Positions 45,895 to 56,359 of a stretch of 64,000 bases of DNA are shown piece after piece (within the stretch, counting starts at the first letter, position 1; each line of letters starts with the position of its first letter). Below the pieces are notes generated by a model. The model made no database searches, was not told where the DNA came from, and saw nothing but the letters and a program-made list of their open reading frames with translations. Source of the DNA: Lampris incognitus (Eukaryota > Chordata > Actinopteri > Lampriformes > Lampridae). The translations under genes and the position numbers were made by a program. The DNA lies in contig NC_079224.1 of NCBI RefSeq assembly GCF_029633865.1, positions 21,671,494 through 21,735,493 of the forward strand, read 5' to 3'.

Positions 45895-48583
45895 CGACTA
45901 CTCCGGATGGGTAAGTTTTAGCAATTTAAGCTAGTTGATACCTTGTAGAGCTTTTATTTTCAATGACCTACCGCTTCGTGCTTTAGCCAACTGGTTATAA
46001 TGTTAGTATTACCTTTCAGTTATGTAAGCTAACGCATTCAGTGCAAGTAAATCAGCGAATTATAGGAGTAGCCTACCTTGTCGCGTCTTCCCTATTTTTC
46101 AAGTAGGATGGACTATTTTATTTTATTTATTTTTTTACTTTTATGGACTTGAATGTCACTTACTTTACGCAAAGTAGTTCGTTTTGGACTTTCAGATTTC
46201 CAACTTAAACAACCTGCAAGGCAGGTTAACAGCCCCCAATGCTGGGGCAGAGGCTGCTATTTTGAGTTACTTATTTGCACATTATCTTTTCGTCTAAAAG
46301 ACTACTTGCACTTTAATTTGTATTCATTTATTTCATTTTTATTATGATCACATCTATTAATGTTACAAATACATTTGATTGAGCTATCAAGCTTAAGTTT
46401 CAAATTCACATGTTTTTTTGGGTCATTATTTTAATTTGCTGTGGGAACTTGTTATGCAGAGACTGGACACAACAGGGTGACATTCACAAGTGTGCAGACT
46501 TGAGCAGGTGAGGTAAAACATGCACTGAAGCCCAGAGCCCAGAGATGGAGGGCATGACAGAAATAATAGTTGAGTAATCGACTAATCGAAAAAATAATCG
46601 ACAGATTAGTCGACTACCAAAATAATTGTTAGTTGCAGCCCTAGACTCCAGCTTTAAATTCCTTGGAGTCCACATCAGTGAGGAACTTTCCTGGACATCA
46701 AACACCCAGGCCCTTGTGAAAAAGGTCCAACAACGCCTTTCCTGAGGAGGCTGAGGGGTGCCCGTCTATCCCCCAAAATTCTCACCAACTTCTACCACTG
46801 CACCATAGAGAGCATCCTGACCAGCTGCATCTCAGTGTGGTATGGCAACTGCACATCAGTAGACCAGAAAGCTCTGCAGCGGGTTGTCAAGGCGGCCCAG
46901 CATATCACCAGTACTTAGCTCCCAGCCATAAAAGACATTTATCAAAAACGCTGCCTTCAAAGAGATCTCAGCATCAGCAGAGATCCCACCCACCCCAACC
47001 ATGGACTGTTCTCCCCCCTGTGCTCTGGGAGGCTCTACAGGAGCCTCAAAGCCTGCACTGTCAGGCTCGAAAACATCATCTTTCCCCAAGCTGTTACCCA
47101 CCTGAACCTGGCTGCCCACTGAATGTCTGTGGATTTCTTTAAATATTTTCTACTCGTGCTCTTTTTTAACTTATTTTTAGCTTTTGGTCTTCATCTGTGT
47201 ATATCATATCTTATACTGTGTTTGCTGTGTTTGTCAATGTCTGTCTTGCACTGTTTGATGAAGCCGCAACCCTTATTTTATTTTAACATGTGCCTGCACA
47301 TTGTTTTTAATGACAATGAATAGAATAGAATAGAATAGAATAGAACAGAACAGTGGCCAACTTGTACATGGAGGAAGTGGAGAAGAGGGCTCTGATGTCC
47401 TATCCAGGGACACCACCTAGCCATTGGTTCAGATTTATGGGTGACACCTGTGTTAAAATTAAATCTCAGGACATACCACATTTCACCAACCACATTAACT
47501 CTGTGAACAACCACATCACGTTCACCAGGAAAGATGTGGAAAATGACAAGTTAGCCTTCTTAGACTGTGAAATTGCAATTGGTGATAGGGGACATTTGAT
47601 TGTTGATATTTACCGTAAATCAACACGTACTGATCAGTGCTTAAAGGTTGACTCTCATCCACTAAAGCACAAACTAAGAGTCATCAGGATGCTATACCAC
47701 CGAGTTGACAATGTCCCCACCGACACAGTGGCCGGGGAAGGGGAGAAATCCCACATTAAACCGGTCTTGTTTAAGTGTAGTTATCCTAAACGGGTGTTTG
47801 TCAAAACCAGGAAGATGCCCAAACAGTGCACCAGCCAATCGAAGAGAGAAGGACAACAGCTGCCTAAGCATAAACCAGTGGTGATTCTGTATGTGGCGAG
47901 AGTGTGAGAACAGTTGAGACACGTATTTTCCAAACACCACGTCTCAGTTTCTTTCAAACCCCAAAACATGCTGCGCCTGAAGTTGGTCCACCCCAAGGAT
48001 TGGGTGCCCTGGCACAAACAGAGCCATATAGTGTATACTGTTAAGTGCCAGGAGGATTACCGTGACTTGTACATTGAGGAAACTAAACAGACACTGGCCA
48101 AGAGGATGGCTCAACACAGGAGAGCTAACACGTCAGGCCAGGACTCCGCAGTCTCCACCCATCTACAGGAATCTACAGGACAGTGACCACTCTTTCAAGG
48201 ATAAGGATGTGCACATCCTTGATCGGGAGGAATGCTGGTTTGAATGGGGAGTCAAAGAGGCCATCTATGTGAAGAGGGAATGACCATCCCTGAACCGGGG
48301 GTTCGGGGGAGTTAAGAGTACAACCATCACCATTTTACAATGCTGTGGTTGCAAACATTCCCAAATCCTCTGTGAATAGTACACATGGCCATTGAAACTA
48401 GTGAATGGTCATGCCCATATTTGCATATGAAACTGATCATTGGTTTTGGTCATTATATCACTGTGTTGTTTATAAGGGTGGGATAGCTGCAGTCAGTTGA
48501 GACTGAAGAGGTAACTTAGATGAGTGATGAAACGTTTCTGTCAATAAACGTTGTGTCCAGATGAACTGATTCAACTTTCTTTG

Positions 48584-49790
48584 ACACTCTCTGAAGCTAC
48601 CATTCATTAGGATCTGAAGGATATGTCCAAAGCTTCATTTTTGGCTGTGTTTGAATTCATGCATGTCAAAAACACAACTACCTTCTTGAATACCACCGTA
48701 TGTTAAACAAATGACTGTCATTCTCCCAAACAGGCTGCAACAAAGACAAGGTTAGTTAGACGCCAGCTCCGGGGGGACGGTAAATGAGCTGAGAGCATTT
48801 ATTTATTCATTCATTCTTTTCACGACACTCCCGAAATGCACACGGATGTTACTGGCAATTACGATGTTGGAGTATTGCTGACTGCGTGTAGACCCTCACA
48901 TCTGAGTCTGTGTCCTTTGGCACAGAAGACAGCCATCCCAGAGCCCAAACAGGGATTACACAGGAATGTCACAGCAGCCATGGCATCTGGGATTACAATT
49001 AGAGTAATATCATCCATCATATCAAAGCTTGTTATGTTGGGATAATAGGAAAGGCTCCGGCTTCCCCCACGTGGGGCATTGTTAATAGAAATTAAATAAT
49101 CTGCCTGTATTGTTCAGGTTGTCGTTGTAATCAGGTTGATGGAGGCTGGGCTGTTTTAGGCTCAAGGATTAGATCCGGGGACTTTGGTGGTGAAACCAGC
49201 CATTTTACTCTTCAAATGCTGCACTACTACTACACTGCACATGTCGGGTTTCTTTCTTGCTTTCTTGTTTTGTTTCTTTCCAAATTTGTTTTCTTCCTCA
49301 ATCTGTATTTCTATCTCTCTTCTCTCTCTGTAGCTATTATCGCCAATTCTCTCTCTCCCTCTCTCTCCCTCCCTCCCTCCCTCCCTCTCTCCCTCCCTCT
49401 CTAATAGCCTATTTTCTTCTACCTATTGCCAGTCTCCTTGGCCTTTGTGTCCGTACCGGAAGGTGCATGTCAAGCAGACCTCTCAAGGACAAGGAGCACA
49501 GCACTAGATGATGTTAAAGGAGTTGCTATGCTGGTCTCTATCTCAAGTAGAAATCTTTTCACTGTGCTGTTTTTAAAATTCAATCTCGATGTTGCATTTG
49601 CAGGTGAAGCTGGTTTGGTAAGCGCCACGCCAATGCTACCACACTGCGATGGTCTCAAGCACAACAGGTATTGCATTCGTGCAAAATCATGCTTATTTCC
49701 TTTTTAACTTGGTGTGGGTCACTTAAATTGATGTACGGTGATTTGACCAATATAAACAAAGCCGAAAAGTTAGAAATATCCAGAAGATCG
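48584..49790. other. Unassigned intergenic sequence with a (CTCC/CTCT)n tract
   Basis: No gene. A C/T-rich microsatellite lies at 49351-49403. The remainder is unassigned. Confidence 0.45.
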
Positions 49791-50220
49791 CCCCCCAGGT
49801 GGCGTGGTGGTCTATTCCATTGCCTCCCAAAATGGGGATCGCCAGTTCGAATCCCTGTGTTACTTCCAGCTTAGTTTGGCGTCCCTACAGACCCAAGTGG
49901 CCGTTTCTGCGGGTGGGGAGCCTGGGATGCCTGACATGGGTATGTGTCCTGGGCGCTACATTAGCGCCTCCTCTGGTCGGTCGGTTGGGGTGCCTGTTGG
50001 AGAGGGGAGGGGATAGCATGATCCTCCCACGAGCTACGTCTCCCCGGCGAAACTCCTCACTGTCAGGTCAAAAGAAGCGACTCCACATGTATCGGAGGAG
50101 GCATGTGGCTGCATGTGGTAGTCTGCAGCCCTCTCCAGATCAGTAGAGGGCGTGGGGCAGCACCTGGGACGGCTCGGAAGAGTGGGGTAATTGGCCGGAT
50201 AGAATTGGGGGGGGAAAAAA
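49791..50220 (+). mobile_element. SINE family A
   Basis: The head GGTGGCGTGGTGGTCTATTC, B-box GTTCGAATCCC and conserved body blocks (GATCCTCCCACGAGC, GGAGGAGGCATGTGG, GGTAATTGGCCGG) are present, with a G/A-rich end. A short internal duplication of GCATGTGG is present near 50101-50118. Confidence 0.85.
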
Positions 50221-50790
50221 ATCGGGGGGGAGTAATGTGTCACGGCCTAACTGGCAAAAAAAAAATAAATCTAAATTGGCATGGAGGGCTTCTGCTGCTT
50301 TCTATGCTTTGGTGAAAAGGACATATAATGGCTGTGTCAGCACCAACAGTGCTAATTTCCTCTCAAAATTAGACCCACTTTGCAGAAAAGAACCATAATC
50401 AAAACTTGTAATAGGAGACCATGTTCTTTCATTAATAATAACAGGGTGCCAGACCTGCCTCAATCCAGCTCCCTGCTCAGCCACACCCACGCTCTGGTTG
50501 ATCTGGGGGGTGACCACACCTGTAGCATCATCAACTAAGCTCCACTGGAGATGCGAGGACTGCAAGTCAGACTCCTCTTTGTGAGGTGTTGGGTGTGCTG
50601 TACCGAACGGTTCCCCTCTACGGGGTTTTTGACCCTGCTCTTTGTCGTTCGATTTGGATTGTTTGTACCGATTCCCCTTTTGCTTTCTCTCCTGTGCTGA
50701 CCTTGGCTTGTGTTTTGTTTTTGTTTTTACGATCCCTGATAATTCTGATGTAGATTTGTTTGGACTGATTTATTAAAGTACAAGAACTCT

Positions 50791-51200
50791 GGATTGCCGG
50801 TTCGAATCCCCGTGTTACTGCTGGCATGGTCGGGTGTCCATACAGACACAATTGGCCGTTTCTGCAGGTGGGAAGTCAAATGTGGGTATGTGTCTTGGTC
50901 GCTGCACTAGCGCCTCCTCTGGTCGATCGGGGCACCTGTTCAGGGGGGAGGGGGAACTGGGGAGAATAGTGTGATCATCCCACACGCTATGTCCCCCTGG
51001 TGAAACTCCTCGCTGTCAGGTGAAAAGAAGCGGCTGGCAACTCCACATGTATCGGAGGAGGCATGTGGTAGTCTGCAGCTCTCCCCGGATCAGCAGAGGT
51101 GGTGGAAGAGTGGGATTATTGGCCAAGAACAATTGGGGAGGAAAAAAAAGGGAGGGGGGGAGAGAGAGAAATCCACAAAAAAAAAACTAAACTGAAAAAA
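50791..51200 (+). mobile_element. SINE family A, 5'-truncated
   Basis: It begins directly at the B-box (ATTGCCGGTTCGAATCCCCG), so about 55 bp of head is missing. It ends in an A-rich tail. A perfect 12-bp target duplication, TACAAGAACTCT, flanks it at 50779-50790 and 51201-51212. The truncated head means this copy lacks a complete polymerase III promoter. Confidence 0.9.
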
Positions 51201-51212
51201 TACAAGAACTCT

Positions 51213-52182
51213 ACACTTGGATCTTCTGACGAGCGTACGATGAGAAAAACGTGATCTCTTGGGGATCGTCACAACCTTTTGATTTTTTATTGTATGCGAC
51301 AATGCAACCACATGATATGCCAAATAAATTCTATTCCTGTTCTTTTATACAGTCCCTGTGGTTTTGGGCTATGATAAATTATTACCACAGCATGAACATT
51401 CACAGGGATAGAAATGTGTATTGGGAAGAGATGAGCAGCATTAAAACTGCATTTATGCATGCATATATATATATATATATATACAGGAAGGAAGCACTGG
51501 GTGCCTGCAAAATGTAAATCAATACACATATAGGCACACACACCCACATGCCCATAAATGTTACTATCACTGTGATCAGGGAGTAATTCTGTTGATGTCC
51601 ATTTCTTATTTCTCCTTTATTTTTAACTTTGAGATAATCTCAATCAACCTTTGCCTTTCAGGGTGAGTTCAATATGTTTGAGAGGAGTAATAAACCTCAG
51701 ATGGAGATCAGCCCTGGTACATATTCTCACATATGCACACACATACACAGCCGCAGAATATTTCCTGCTCCATGTTAATTGGACATCGTGCACAAATGCA
51801 TCCATCTCTTTGATTAAAAGGCAATCAGGGTAAAGTCAAACATTTTCTTGTTTGGCACATGAAATACCAGACACGCATTTGCTTGCAGGTTTCCATATAT
51901 TCATGTCGTTACAGATCCCTTATTGGCCAAAACATTGTGGTACATTTTAAAACTCAAAACAGGCTTTTCTCCGCTGGTAAGAGAAAGGAGATACAATCAT
52001 TACATCTGAGTTTAGATGTTTTTTTTCCTCTGTGAGACTTAATTGATAGCTGTGTTTATGTTTACAAATTTTTGACTCTTTGGATTGACAGACAGAGAGA
52101 TGAAGGAGAGAGAGAGAGAGAATGCTATTCCATCTTTGAATCCTGGATGATACTATTCAGTTTATATATGTATATATATATA
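51213..52182. other. Unassigned intergenic sequence
   Basis: Contains an (AT)n run at 51462-51482 and a short (GA)n near 52105. No gene. Confidence 0.45.
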
Positions 52183-52184
52183 TA

Positions 52185-52733
52185 CACTACCGTTCAAAAG
52201 TTTGGGATCACCCAAACAATTTTGTGTTTTCCATGAAAAGTCACACTTATTCACCACCATATGTTGTGAAATGAATAGAAAATAGAGTCAAGACATTGAC
52301 AAGGTTAGAAATAATGATTTGTATTTGAAATAAGATTTTTTTTACATCAAACTTTGCTTTCGTCAAAGAATCCTCCATTTGCAGCAATTAAAGCATTGCA
52401 GACCTTTGGCATTCTAGCTGTTAATTTGTTGAGGTAATCTGGAGAAATTGCACCCCACGCTTCCAGAAGCAGCTCCCACAAGTTGGATTGGTTGGATGGG
52501 CACTTCTTTGAGCAGATTGAGTTTCTGGAGCATCACATTTGTGGGGTCAATTAAACGCTCAAAATGGCCAGAAAAAGAGAACTTTCATCTGAAACTCGAC
52601 AGTCTATTCTTGTTCTTAGAAATGAAGGCTATTCCATGCGAGAAATTGCTAAGAAATTGAAGATTTCCTACACCGGTGTGTACTACTCCCTTCAGAGGAC
52701 AGCACAAACAGGCTCTAACAGGTACTATTTAAT
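52185..52733 (+). mobile_element. Truncated copy of the palindromic Tc1-B derivative
   Basis: It begins with the same end (CACTACCGTTCAAAAGTTTG, TA at 52183-52184) and the same transposase N-terminus (52564 onward, MARKRELSSETRQ). At 52721 it switches to GGTACTATTTAAT, the same antisense junction as at 21399-21412 in Tc1-B. It then diverges at 52734, so the second arm is missing. Confidence 0.88.
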
Positions 52734-52887
52734 TATTATTATTTAAAGTCAACAATGATTTCTTTTGTCTTATTGACATTTAGAGAGCGGTTGTTATCAT
52801 GGTGCTATATGGTTAAATCTTCCACTTCCCCCCTATAGGCCCTCTCATCACTGTCGCTTATTAGTCCAGTGTATTAGTGCAGATGTA

Positions 52888-54107
52888 CACTCACTGGCCA
52901 CTTTATTAGGTACACCTTGTTAGTACCGGGTTGGACCCCCTTTTGCTTTCAGAACTGCCTTAATCCTTCCTGGCATAGATTCAACAAGGTACTGGAAACA
53001 TTCCTCAGAGAGTTTGGTCCATATTGACATGATAGCATCATGCAGTTGCTGCAGATTTGTCGGCTGCACATCCATGATGTGAATCTCCCGGTCCACCACA
53101 TCCCAAAGGTGCTCTATTGGATTGAGATCTGGTGACTGTGGAGGCCATTTGAGTACAGTGAACTCATTGTCATGTTCAAGAAACCAGTCTGAGATGATTC
53201 GAGCTTTATGACATGGCGCGTTATCCTGCTGGAAGTAGCCATCAGAAGATGGGAACACTGTGGTCATAAAGGGATGGACATGGTCAGCAACAATACTCAG
53301 GTAGGCTGTGGCGTTGACACGATGCTCAATTGGTACTAAGGGGCCCAAAGTGTGCCAAGTAAATATCCCCCACAGCATTACACCACCACCACCAGCCTGA
53401 ACCGTTGATACAAGGCAGGATGGATCCATGCTTTCATGTTGTTGACACCAAATTCTGACCCTACCATCCGAGTGTCGCAGCAGATATCGAGACTCGTCTG
53501 ACCAGGCAACGTTTTTCCAATCTTCTATTGTCCAATTTTGGTGAGCCTGTGCAAATTGTAGCCTCAGTTTCCTGTTCTTAGCTGACAGGAGTGGCACCCG
53601 GTGTGGTCTTCTGCTGCTGTAGCCCATCTGCCTCAAGGTTCGTCGTGTTGTGCGTTCAGAGATGCTCTTCTGCATACCTCGGTTGTAATGAGTGGTTATT
53701 TGAGTTACTGTTGCCTTTCTATCAGCTCAAATCAGTCTGGCCATTCTCCTCTGACCTCTGGCATCAACAAGGCATTTTCGCCCACAGAACTGCCGCTCAC
53801 TGGATATTTTCTCTTTTTCAGACCATTCTCTGTAAACCCTAGAGATGGTTGTGCGTGAAAATCCCAGTAGATCAGCAATTTCTGAAATTCTCAGACCAGC
53901 CCATCTGGCACCAACAACCATGCCACGTTCAAAGTCACTTAAATCACCTTTCTCCCCCATTCTGATGCTCGGTTTGAACTGCAGCAGATCGTCTTGACCA
54001 TGTCTACATGCCTAAATGCATTGAGTTGCTGCCATGTGATTGGCTGATTAGAAATTTGCGTTAACGAGCAGTTGGACAGGTGTGCCTAATAAAGTGGCCG
54101 GTGAGTG
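52888..54107 (-). mobile_element. Tc1-like DNA transposon (Tc1-C)
   Basis: The ends CACTCACTGGCCACTTTATT and complement (AATAAAGTGGCCGGTGAGTG) are flanked by TA at 52886-52887 and 54108-54109. It is 1220 bp long and differs in sequence from the other three Tc1 families in the window. Confidence 0.95.
52920..53960 (-). pseudogene. Tc1-C transposase with a single in-frame stop
   Basis: The protein starts MGEKGDLSDFERGMVVGARW and has helix-turn-helix segments (RISEIADLLGFSRTTISRVY). The DDE domain has D in AWSDESRYLLR, D in FQQDNAPCHKA and E in [12 protein letters not shown]. The whole gene stays in one frame. The only visible break is a TGA at 53727-53729, at an Arg position in relatives, consistent with CGA to TGA decay at a CpG. 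The C-terminus GGPTRY is at the usual end. This is the least damaged transposase here. Confidence 0.92.
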
Positions 54108-54115
54108 TATATATA

Positions 54116-55754
54116 AAGTGCATCTGGAAAGTATTCACACCCCTTCACTTTCCCCACATTTTGTTATGTTACAGCCTTATTCCAAAATGGATTAAATTCC
54201 TTTTTTTCTCACCAATCTACACACAATACCCCATAATGACAAAGCGAAAAAGGTTTTGTAGAAATTTTTGCAAATTCATTAAAAATAAAAAACTGAAATA
54301 TTGCATGTACATAAGTATTCACACCCTTTACTCAGTACTTGGTTGAGGCACCCTTGGCAGCGATTACAGCCTCAAGTCTTCTTGGGTATGAAGCTACAAG
54401 CTTGGCACACCTATATTTGGGGTATTTCTCCCATTCTTCTCTGCAGATCCTCTCGAGCTCTGTAAGGTTAGATGGGGAGTGTCGCTGCACAGCTATTTTC
54501 AGGTCTTTCCAGAGATGTTCAATGGGGTTCAAGTCTGGGCTCTGGCTGGGCCACTCAAGGACATTCACAGACTTGTCCCGAAGCCACTCCTTCGTTGTCT
54601 TGGCTGTGTGCTTAGGGTCGTTGTCGTGTTGAAGGGTAAACCTTCGCCCCAGTCTGAGGTCCTGAGCGCTCTGGAGCAAGTTTTCATCAAGGATCTCTCT
54701 GTATTTTGCTCCGTTCATCTTTCCCTCGATCCTGACTATTCTCCCAGTTCCTGCCGCTGAAGAACATCCCCACAGCATGATGCTGCCACCACCATGCTTC
54801 ACTGTAGGGATGGTATTAGCAAGGTGATGAGAGGTGCTTGGTTTCCTCCAGACACTCTTTGGCATTCAGGCCAAAGAGTTCAATCTTGGTTTCATCAGAC
54901 CAGAGAATCTTGTTTCTCATGGTCTGAGAGTCCTTTAGATGCTTTCTGGCAAACTCCAAGCGGGCTGTCATGTGCCTTTTACTGAGCAGAGGCTTCCGTC
55001 TGGCCACTCTACCATAAAGGCCTGATTGGTGGAGTGCTGCAGAGATGGTTGTCCTTCTGGAAGGTTCTCCCGTCTCCACAGAAGAATGCTGGAGCTCTGT
55101 CAGAGTGACCATCGGGTTCTTTGTCATCTCCCTGACCAAGGCCCTTCTCCCCCGATTGCTCAGTTTGGCTGGGCGGCCAGCTCTAGGAAGAGTCCTTGTG
55201 GATCCAAACTTCCTCCATTTACAAATGATGGAGACCATTGTTCTCTTCAGGACCTTCAAAGCTGTAGACATTTTTTTGTACCATTCCCCAGATCTGTGCC
55301 TCGATACAATCCTGTCTCGGAGGTCCACAGGCAATTCCTTTGACTTCATGGCTTGGTTTCTGCTCTGACATGCACTGTCAACAGTGGGACCTTATATAGA
55401 CAGGTGTGTGCCTTTCCAAATCATGTCCAATCCATTGAATTTACTACAGGTGGACTCCAATCAAGATGTAGAAACATCTCAAGGATGATCAGTGGAAACA
55501 GGATGAACCTGAGCTCAATTTTGAGTGTCATAGCAAAGGGTGTGACTACTTATGTACATGCAATATTTCAGTTTTTTATTTTTAATAAATTTGCAAAAAT
55601 TTCTACAAAACCTTTTTCACTTTGTCATTATGGGGTATTGTGTGTAGATTGATGAGAGGAAAAAAAGGAATTTAATCAATTTTGGAATAAGGCTGTAACA
55701 TAACAAAATGTGGGGAAAGTGAAGGGGTGTGAATACCACTTTCCAGATGCACTG
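54116..55754 (-). mobile_element. Tc1-like DNA transposon (Tc1-D)
   Basis: The left end AAGTGCATCTGGAAAGTATT and right end complement CAGTGCATCTGGAAAGTG are flanked by TA at 54114-54115 and 55755-55756. The first base at the left has changed from C to A. It is 1639 bp, with long subterminal inverted repeats (ACCCCTTCACTTTCCCCACA region in both ends). It starts only eight bases after Tc1-C ends. Confidence 0.93.
54332..55349 (-). pseudogene. Tc1-D transposase, one frameshift
   Basis: The first frame (54816-55349) starts MKSKELPVDLRDRIVSRHRS. It has paired helix-turn-helix motifs, GRPAKLSNRGRR and the first catalytic aspartate in ILWSDETKIELFG. It then shifts. The second frame (54332-54865) has [15 protein letters not shown] in [11 protein letters not shown] and E in [12 protein letters not shown], ending GASTKY. 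A single-base indel around 54850-54870 separates them. Catalytic residues are otherwise conserved. Confidence 0.9.
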
Positions 55755-55940
55755 TATATATAGCGTTTTTTCCGAAAGCGTCAATTGTGATATAAGTACT
55801 CAACTAATGAGGAGCGGAATATCATGATATATACATATATATATATATATATAACTTTGTTAAAAGAAACACTCAACAGTAGGGAAAGTGCTCAACAAAT
55901 AAGGAGCAAAATAATCCAGTGAGTCAAGTAAATTCTTTGA

Positions 55941-55979
55941 GACAGTTCAAGCCTGTTTCATGCAATAAGCAATCATCAG
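55941..55979 (-). ncRNA. Hammerhead-ribozyme-like motif, left arm
   Basis: The minus strand has CTGATGA, a 3-bp stem II (TGC/GCA, loop TTATT), then GAA followed by ACAG...CTGT (stem III). The next base C completes a GTC cleavage triplet. This is the ordered set of hammerhead core parts. Stem I is weak (TTGA/TCAA with unpaired bases between). Hammerheads are known in Penelope-like termini. Activity is unproven. Confidence 0.5.
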
Positions 55980-56277
55980 CTGTCAATATGGAGAGCTGAC
56001 AAATCACTTATATTGAGCAGTGAAATATTACAACTATTTTCTCTCACCCTTATGTGACGTTTCTTGTGCACCCAAAATAAGAGAAACAAAGATGTAACCT
56101 GCTTTTAAATCTGAATATCCCTACAGGTGGTTAATCAAAGATCCATCTCTTTTACTTTATCAGCAGCTGATTTAAAGTGTTTTATTTACTGTTTTGCATA
56201 TCATCCTCTTTTTCTTTATTTATGTGACCTGAGACTATTGTATTTTAAGGATGTAGCTGGTATGCAGCTTTTGACAG

Positions 56278-56316
56278 CTGATGATTGCTCTAAGCATGAA
56301 ACATGCTTGTACTGCC
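56278..56316 (+). ncRNA. Hammerhead-ribozyme-like motif, right arm
   Basis: The plus strand has CTGATGA, stem II TGC/GCA with loop TCTAA, then GAA and ACA/TGT as a shortened stem III with loop TGCT, giving a GTA triplet at 56309-56311. Loop bases differ from the left arm while the stem II pairs are kept. Confidence 0.45.
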
Positions 56317-56359
56317 TCATAAAGAATTTACTTGACTCACTGGATTATATATTTTTTTC

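Larger units (their letters stand above)
45375..46643. mobile_element. hAT element inserted in the L2-like LINE
   Basis: The ends TAGGGCTGCAAC and GTTGCAGCCCTA are exact inverted repeats, with ATCGATTA-type subterminal motifs inside. An 8-bp target duplication with two mismatches (GTCTCAAG at 45367-45374, GACTCCAG at 46644-46651) matches the hAT rule. The LINE reading resumes across it. It keeps only a BED-finger exon, with a good donor (GATGG|GTAAGT near 45905-45915) and no catalytic domain. Confidence 0.9.
44224..47353 (+). mobile_element. L2-like LINE inserted in the Penelope-like RT
   Basis: The LINE starts upstream of its RT (44290; RMWQGIQSITDYKSPNSG) and keeps [16 protein letters not shown] and [18 protein letters not shown]. 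The core follows: [44 protein letters not shown] (catalytic DD kept). It is interrupted at 45374 by a hAT element and continues at 46652 with SFKFLGVHISEELSW and the C-terminus to 47120. The tail is (AATAG)n at 47318-47350. Several frameshifts and stops are present. The target ends in ATAG, which resembles the tail unit. No clear target duplication is seen. Confidence 0.85.
44020..48290 (+). pseudogene. Penelope-like RT and GIY-YIG endonuclease, broken
   Basis: Left part (44020-44223): EIVHVKLKNDPHISNTDTLN, then TYFTYRGQYYG, a stop, and RHGCAMGSPVSPI. Right part (47354-47907): ANLYMEEVEKRAL, then FRFMGDTCVKI, where active enzymes carry Y-V-D-D; the first catalytic aspartate is glycine. YRKSTRTDQCL follows, and a stop comes after the finger-like KHKPVVILYVARV. 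A third segment (47914-48186) is the GIY-YIG nuclease: HIVYTVKC, then LYIEETKQTLAKRMAQHRRA, with Glu in place of the usual Gly of Y-I-G. The last part (48180-48283; HILDREECWFEWGVKEAIY) is in another frame. The enzyme would copy element RNA at a nicked target; this copy is inactive. Confidence 0.85.
43872..48583 (+). mobile_element. Penelope-like element, split by nested insertions
   Basis: The left end (43872-43990) is the inverted repeat of the right end (48480-48583): TCAAAGAAAGTTGAATCA at left, TGATTCAACTTTCTTTGA at right, with AAACGTTTC blocks inside both. RT coding starts near 44020 without the usual N-terminal part, so the copy is 5'-truncated. It is split at 44223/47354 inside the RT by an L2-like LINE, and resumes with the rest of the RT and a GIY-YIG endonuclease. 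RT plus C-terminal GIY-YIG and inverted partial termini are diagnostic of Penelope-like elements. Confidence 0.88.
55910..56349. mobile_element. Inverted pair of Penelope-type termini
   Basis: The left arm (55910-55988) and right arm (56270-56349) are imperfect reverse complements of about 79 bp, sharing ATAATCCAGTGAGTCAAGTA, AATTCTTT and CAATCATCAGCTGTCAA. About 280 bp of AT-rich spacer with no coding sequence separates them. A further block (CTCAACAAATAAGGAGCAAA at about 55891) is directly repeated at about 55799. The layout is that of the inverted termini in the Penelope-like element at 43872-48583, here without a reverse transcriptase. Confidence 0.6.

Noticed and set aside
47278-48017. 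Minus-strand open frames over the Penelope-like RT
   Set aside because: They are antisense shadows of the RT and GIY-YIG reading frames.
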